Source: Bactrocera neohumeralis (lineage: Eukaryota; Arthropoda; Insecta; Diptera; Tephritidae). From it: a stretch of 64,000 nt of DNA. The stretch is taken from contig NC_065920.1 of NCBI RefSeq assembly GCF_024586455.1, forward strand, positions 53,311,109-53,375,108, in the 5' to 3' direction. How positions within the stretch are numbered: the stretch's first letter is position 1; each line of letters begins with the position of its first letter. Shown piece after piece: positions 58,592 to 64,000 of the stretch. The position numbers and the translations under genes are program-made. A model generated the notes under the pieces. The model had not been told where the DNA came from. It did no database searches and saw only the letters and a list, made by a program, of their open reading frames with translations.

Positions 58592-60940
58592 GATGCTATA
58601 CTGCTGGTCTCCGGCTGCCAGGAGGTGCCTGGCAGGTCTTCAAGTACATTCAATGCACGTCGCCATATTTCTGGCCGTATATGTTCAGTTGAGACGAACT
58701 CCTATTTTGTGCCCGACGCTGTCTCTGCACATTAGCTTCATTAAGGATTTTTGTCAACCCTTGTGTGGTCTCCCTGCTTGCATAGATAACCACGGAGTTC
58801 ATATAGAGTAACTTTTAGCACATGCGAAGATAGCTTCTTGAAGCGGAGACCTATTAGATAAAAATGAACACACCACAATAACAACAAAAGAAAGCACAGC
58901 AAAGCAAAGATGGTTAAGATGAGGAATACGGGACCACCTTCCATAGGAACAGTAGGATACTGAGATCCCCTATACTAACCACCACTCCAAAACAACCGGA
59001 CAAAACTGGAGAAAATACAACATTAAGAGAAACTCCAGCTACACAAGCAGTATCCGCAAAACAAGGCGAAGGGAAGAGCACCCCAGCTACCATCACCGAA
59101 GAATCTCGGGCTACTCAAAACTTTCTGTTCGCATTTATGTAGGTAAACAGACAGGCAGACGGGCATAGCCATAGTAAATCAACTCAATTCGTTAGGCTGT
59201 TAACTTGGTCCTGCCATAAGTTCTGTTACAAGTTCATAGATGAAACTTAATACATTTTTAATAAAGTTAATTTTATTGAAGAAACTCTCAATACATGAAA
59301 ATTATCCAACAAAGTGTACTCAAAAAGGTCTCAGTTGGCCTGTTGGGTTTCTAAAAGCAATTTTGATATGGCCTTAGAGCAAAAAAGCGAAAAGAAAAGT
59401 GTTCTAGACTTAGAAATGTTTTTTAGAATTCAAACTTGAGTATGTATGAGTTATGAGTTAAATAGAATAGATGCGATGATATTTTTAAAGGAAAATTTGA
59501 GAATTAGATTTAACTATGTTAAGTTCGCTAAAAGAAGGCTATCTTATGTATTAAAAATTAAAATATTCTAATAAAAAACTCTAAGGGTTCTTTTTGTTCT
59601 GGTAGACTATGCTCGGAAAGCTATCTAGTCATCACAAATGCAACTGTCTGTCGTGACTGACCAAATAATAGCACCAATAATTTTAATTTTTGAGTTATGC
59701 CATTTTATAAGTTAATGGTAGCCTTTTATAAACAATTCAACTTGTATTCATCTTCTATACATATATATGCATATATAAGCTCTTCTTACATACATAAGCA
59801 GTATATATTGAATTTCAAATGCCGCTCAATCACCTCAATCAATGATAGCCAACGCCTTATAGTTGTTTGTGTGCAACGTGAATGAAAATCGTAATAAATT
59901 ACAGTCAGTTAATAGATGGAAAAAATTATCAGCACTATAAATTTATTACATACATAAGTATATGTGTAATTGAAATGTCTACCAAGCAATAAGCATAAAT
60001 AAGTAAACATCCAGTAAAATATTGCCACAATTCTTACGAAAACTCAAATGCAAAATTCTTTTAAAAAAAGTTGCTCCCTACAATTGAATATTTAATTAGG
60101 CTGAAAAGTAGCGATATCTCTATCCCATCAGGGAGGGTTTGTATAATTAATACAGCGTTACTGCGACACATATGCCCCCAACGGCATACAACTGCTTATG
60201 GGTACATCTGTATGTATGTACGTACACATAAATGTGTGTGTGTATGTACCTGCGTCACCCAGCACTTTTACCTGTTATTCCAGCTGCTTCAATTATTTGC
60301 AATTTATATGCCAATCAGGTGGTGTGAAATATTTCTGGGTGCTTTCAAATGGCAAAATTCCGGTATTTGTTCTATTATGAAATAATTCTAGCTGAAGCGC
60401 GCTGGTGAAATTTGGCAATTAAAGGAACAAATGAAATTCTAAAAAAAAATCTAAAATTTGTGGCATAAAGGTGTGTGTGGATTCCATAATTAGACAGTTA
60501 ACTGCTAGATTATTACGGTACTTTTTGATATAGCAACAGATAAGCTGAGAAAATAATTGATATTTAAACATAAAAAGAAAAAAGGTGTGATTAATTTGTT
60601 TTAACTGGTTATGATTTTTAGTAGATTTTTACAATTGCGTATGAAATTCATGGAATTGAAGACAAATTTGACGCAACTTTATGTGAATTGATGTAAAAAT
60701 TTCTAAAATATTTTTAATATTGCTTTCTATTGACTTTTGGAGGAATTATGGAAAGAAAAATTTTTTGAGCATACGCTTAGGAGCAAGATATTAAAAGCAG
60801 TTATAGAAGCCGTATTCGATTCGGCAATTCTCTACACTCTCACAATGCTTGATCACTACTTTCTGCAAGTAAAAATTACATATATACAATAAATACAATA
60901 GCAGGAAGTAAATTGTTATTTCGCTGAAATGTTATAAACG
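58592..60940. other. intron of obst-E with possible retroelement scraps
   Basis: 58975-59150 has a frame TTTPKQPDKTGENTTLRETP continuing ATQAVSAKQGEGKSTPAT that could be part of a retroelement ORF1, without any diagnostic motif. Microsatellite-like TATGTA/GTGTGTGT runs are near 60210-60245. No gene is supported. Confidence 0.35.
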
Positions 60941-61228
60941 CTTACAATTCTAACTGTTTAATTATACCAGTATTCGTGATTTATACCACTTGATTGTTCT
61001 ATTCGTTACACTACACTACACTTTAAAGTTTTGTGTGTTAAATGTAGCTAAAGCTAGTGATTGCTACTCGCTGACCTGTAGATTGTATAATGGGTAGTGG
61101 TCATATCTAAACATACCTAAAAATAGAGACCTCCGCTTGACCTGTAATTTTACCGATTTGCATGAAAAAGCGAGTCGAAGAAATCGATAAATAGTAATTA
61201 AAACGTCGAGAAAATATTTATCGAATGC

Positions 61229-61690
61229 TTGGAGAGTATTATGGTAACCGACTATTTGATGACTGAAATTGAAGCTCGAGATCTTCACTTCACTTTCCAC
61301 ACAACACATCAAACAATGGATTTATTTAGAAAACACTTCGGCGCGCAGATAATTTCACGTTTTGGGCTGGTCGATTGGCCACCAAGATCGTGTGAAATAA
61401 CACCGTTAAATTTTTTCCTGTGGGGATATGTAAAGTCCAAAGGCTATGTGGGCAATACCGCTTCGATTCAGGTCTTGGAGCAAAACATTACTTTTGTCAT
61501 TCGCCAGTTCACAGTTGAAACGGATGGATCAACTGTGACGTAGCTGCGGCAGCATTTTAAAAAGATAATCTTCAAAAGTCAAAGCCAAGGAATGTTCTTT
61601 CGATTGATAATAAACATTTCCCATTAAATCTAAAGTTTCTGTGTTTTTATTAAAAAAAAAGTAGGGAACCTCGAAATGGATCGCCCAAAA
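61229..61690 (+). pseudogene. DD41D element (rosa-like), C-terminal part and 3' end
   Basis: The plus-strand frame reads VTDYLMTEIEARDL, HQTMDLFRKHFGAQIISRFG, VDWPPRSCEITPLNFFLWGY. The third catalytic Asp (P-L-D-F-F) is replaced by Asn, and the second is lost in a deletion before FHTTHQ. The 3' UTR and terminal repeat (AACCTCGAAATGGATCGCCC) follow to about 61686. The N-terminal half is missing. Confidence 0.8.
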
Positions 61691-63644
61691 TATACCGAAT
61701 GCATTCGGGAATATTTTTTCATAGATGTATTCGAGAACAGATTTGTCACCATCCACAAACAGTAAAAACGTACAAAATATCAGTAAATGTTTATCAACCA
61801 TTAAGAGTTTTGAGAGAATACGATAAGCCTTCAGTTTACGCACAATTTGATAAAATTATTGAAAAATTGTGATCTGTGGTATATAAAAAATATAAATTTT
61901 CATCTATAATTCAGATCCCAAAACAAAAAAATATACATTTTAATGGTTGCTGAGTTTTCAAGTGTATTTTTTTAATATATTTAGACGAGGCTACAACAAG
62001 TTTTACATAAAGTGAGCTTCAAGTAGTTTGTTGATAATAATTTCATAGTTTCAAACAGTTTTTTAGAGAATTTTTCAACATAACAAAAAAGCTTTGATAA
62101 TATAAAGTTTTAAAAACGAAAATTGCAAAAGTTAGTACAATTCCCAAATAAATTTATTTTGAACGTTTTTTATAAAAAATAATATTATTTGATTTCAATA
62201 AAATTTTATTATAATAATATCCATATTTTTTTCATTTAATATTGTATTAATACAGTAGAGCTTATGTCGAAAATCTCAAGGAGTTTGAAATTGCAGAAAA
62301 TTTACTAATAACTATAATATAATAAGTTCAGTTTGAAAAAGAAAAAAGAAGAGAAATTAAAAATTTTTCGAATTAAAAAAAAAAAGATTTTTAATTATTA
62401 AATGAAAAGTTTATTTTTAATTTTCTTTAAATAACTTAATTAATTAAAAAAATGTTATTTTTTTATAATACTAAAAACAACTTAATTAATTTTATTAAAA
62501 AAATTTTTAATTTTTAATTTCAAAAATGTTTGTATAAATTTATCATAAATATCATTTACATAATTAACATTTTGAGGAATTTACTCATATCAACAAATTT
62601 TAAACTCATTTTGAAATAGAAAAAACAATAATAGCAAAGAAAGATTTAAAAAATAAATAAAATATTTAAATAATTTTTTTTTCTAATTAATTTAACTAAT
62701 TTTTTTTTTTAATTTTTAAAATAAAAAAAGAAAACAAATTTAAAATTAAAAAAAAAATAAAAAAAAAACTAAATAATTACATTAATTTAAAAAATTATAA
62801 TTTTTATTTAAAATTTTTTTTGGAATTTTAATTTTTAAATTTCATTTTAATTTTTCTTTTAAATTCTTTTATTTTAAAACTTTTTCTAAAATGCTTAATT
62901 CTTCAAATTTAAAATTTTTTTAATTGTATAGTTTTTTGGAAAATTTATTTAAATTTTGAATGATCAAAGTTAGTTCCTTTCATTTGACTTCACAGTTTAT
63001 CGAATACTTTAGTTGCACGAAAAAAATATTTAAAAAACATACCCAAGAAATGAAATCTTTAGCATTTCTTATACAAAAAATATGTATTTAAAAAACTTTT
63101 TCCAACATTCCATTTTATATTGGGAGAATGAGAGTATAACGGAATTATTTATATGCCAGGAATTTGAATTTTCAACGATATTTTATTCCAATTGTAAAAT
63201 ATTCCATAAAACTCCACTCAATTCTTGTGGATAAGTGTCAAAATTTTTAACAGATATGTATACAAATTTTTCAAAATTAATTAAAAAATAAGTGTGGAAT
63301 AACAAAAGAGCAAAATAAAAAAAAAAATTAAAGAACGAAAAAAAATTGATAATTTTCTTTTAATTCCATAGTCTTAGTGAAAACACTTTTATATAAACTT
63401 CTCATAAATATTTTTTATACAAATAAATATTTGAATATTTGAAGGTAAGGCCGTTGCTTTAATTTTCTAAATATGTATTAAACTTCTAATAATTTTCGAA
63501 TTATACTCAAAAGTATGCGCGAAGAAGTTTGTGTCTTAAGTCTTTTGAACACTTGCAGTACGGAATGCAAACCAAGTATATTTAATAAATGTTTAATTAA
63601 AAACTAAAAGCTAATGTTTTTTATTTAAATCATGAAATACTAAC
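61691..63644. other. first-intron proximal part of obst-E, AT-rich
   Basis: Low-complexity A/T sequence, especially 62.3-63.0 kb. No gene or element is recognised. Confidence 0.5.
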
Positions 63645-63699
63645 CGAAAGAGCCAAACATGGCCACACACAGTGTTGCACTTAGTAAAATCTTAAACAT
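63645..63699 (-). CDS. obst-E: Obstructor-E shared first coding exon (signal peptide)
   Basis: On the minus strand ATG is at 63699-63697 and the frame MFKILLSATLCVAMFGSF plus one G ends at donor G|GTTAGT (63644). The single leftover G completes GCT or GCA (Ala) at both downstream acceptors (48550 and 46625). It produces AHAQ or AYAD at a classical signal-peptidase site in each case. This phase and chemistry match is the evidence that both terminal exons use this leader. The 5' UTR and promoter must lie at higher coordinates (63700 onward, possibly beyond the window). The leader is about 15.1 kb from one partner exon and 17.0 kb from the other. Confidence 0.85.
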
Positions 63700-64000
63700 T
63701 TTCACTAATTTTCAATTAATTATAGTTTATATGGCGTATCCTTCGGGAAAAGTCCTTTACAAATTGTTTATAATTTTTATTTTTCACCAAAGCGTGCTTT
63801 GCAAAAAACGCACTACAACGCGTAAGCTTTCGTTTAAGACTGAATGTTGCGGTGACAAGCAGCGGCGGATAGAAGCTCCGCTAAAAAGTAGGTATTAAGT
63901 ACAGGCAGCTTCTAGCTGAAGTCAGTCACTTGAAATAGTTGTTATTAAATTTTGCTGTTGTGATAAAAATAAAAACAAGAAAAATAACAAAAAAAGAAAC

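Noticed and set aside
58587..58811. 74-codon frame with LYCWSPAARRCLAGLQ
   Set aside because: The text has no recognisable motif and the frame begins inside the MITE end. At best a retroelement scrap.
1..64000. tRNA, rRNA or CRISPR arrays
   Set aside because: No GTTCGA-type T-arm with matching acceptor stem and no rRNA core noticed. The repeat arrays lack the spacer regularity of CRISPR, and the genome is eukaryotic.

Overview
The window is eukaryotic and looks like an insect chromosome, most likely a higher fly and plausibly a tephritid fruit fly. The evidence is short GT-AG introns, an Obstructor-E chitin-binding gene built as in Drosophila, a Pol32-type DNA polymerase delta subunit, very high A+T, and a dense load of decayed mariner, DD41D Tc1/mariner-like (rosa-like), R1-clade and other non-LTR elements. 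The species call is inference. I could not run any search.

Only four genes can be supported, all in the middle and right. (1) A minus-strand Myb/SANT-like (trihelix) DNA-binding protein gene (24616-25846) has five exons, two of which are a recent tandem exon duplication. (2) A plus-strand Pol32/POLD3 homologue (27156-28550) has a single exon. (3) A plus-strand family-49 glycosyltransferase (B4GAT1-like) gene (28913-32814) has five exons. (4) A minus-strand obst-E gene has its signal-peptide exon at 63645-63699, joined in frame to either of two complete alternative terminal exons (47859-48550 or 45958-46625). The gene therefore spans about 17.7 kb, and its introns hold many of the mobile elements.

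Layout. 1-24.6 kb is a transposon graveyard: mariner fragments, TIR elements/MITEs (4157-5195, 6148-6302, 6439-7084, 8135-8798), a DD34D mariner with a poly-T scar, several copies of a DD41D element, RNase H relics of non-LTR retrotransposons, and an R1-clade 3' end with a tandemly repeated UTR. 24.6-32.8 kb is the compact gene block. 32.8-45.7 kb is an extremely AT-rich gene desert. It starts with a degenerate ~110-bp tandem array (34.45-35.46 kb). It is A-rich on the plus strand to about 41 kb, flips to T-rich at a ~60-bp-arm hairpin near 41.6 kb, and ends with a second degenerate repeat array (44.3-45.7 kb) next to obst-E. 45.9-63.7 kb is obst-E and its introns, with two mariners (one an internally deleted copy that keeps an open HTH domain), a ~466-bp MITE and more relics.

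The genes do not form a pathway. Pol32 and the glycosyltransferase are close tandem neighbours (363 bp apart), and the Myb/SANT gene is divergent from Pol32. The most unusual observations are the duplicated Myb/SANT exon with a 2-nt AG/AG acceptor choice, the two undescribed repeat arrays, the strand-composition flip at a hairpin, and the truncated mariner with a clean DNA-binding ORF.
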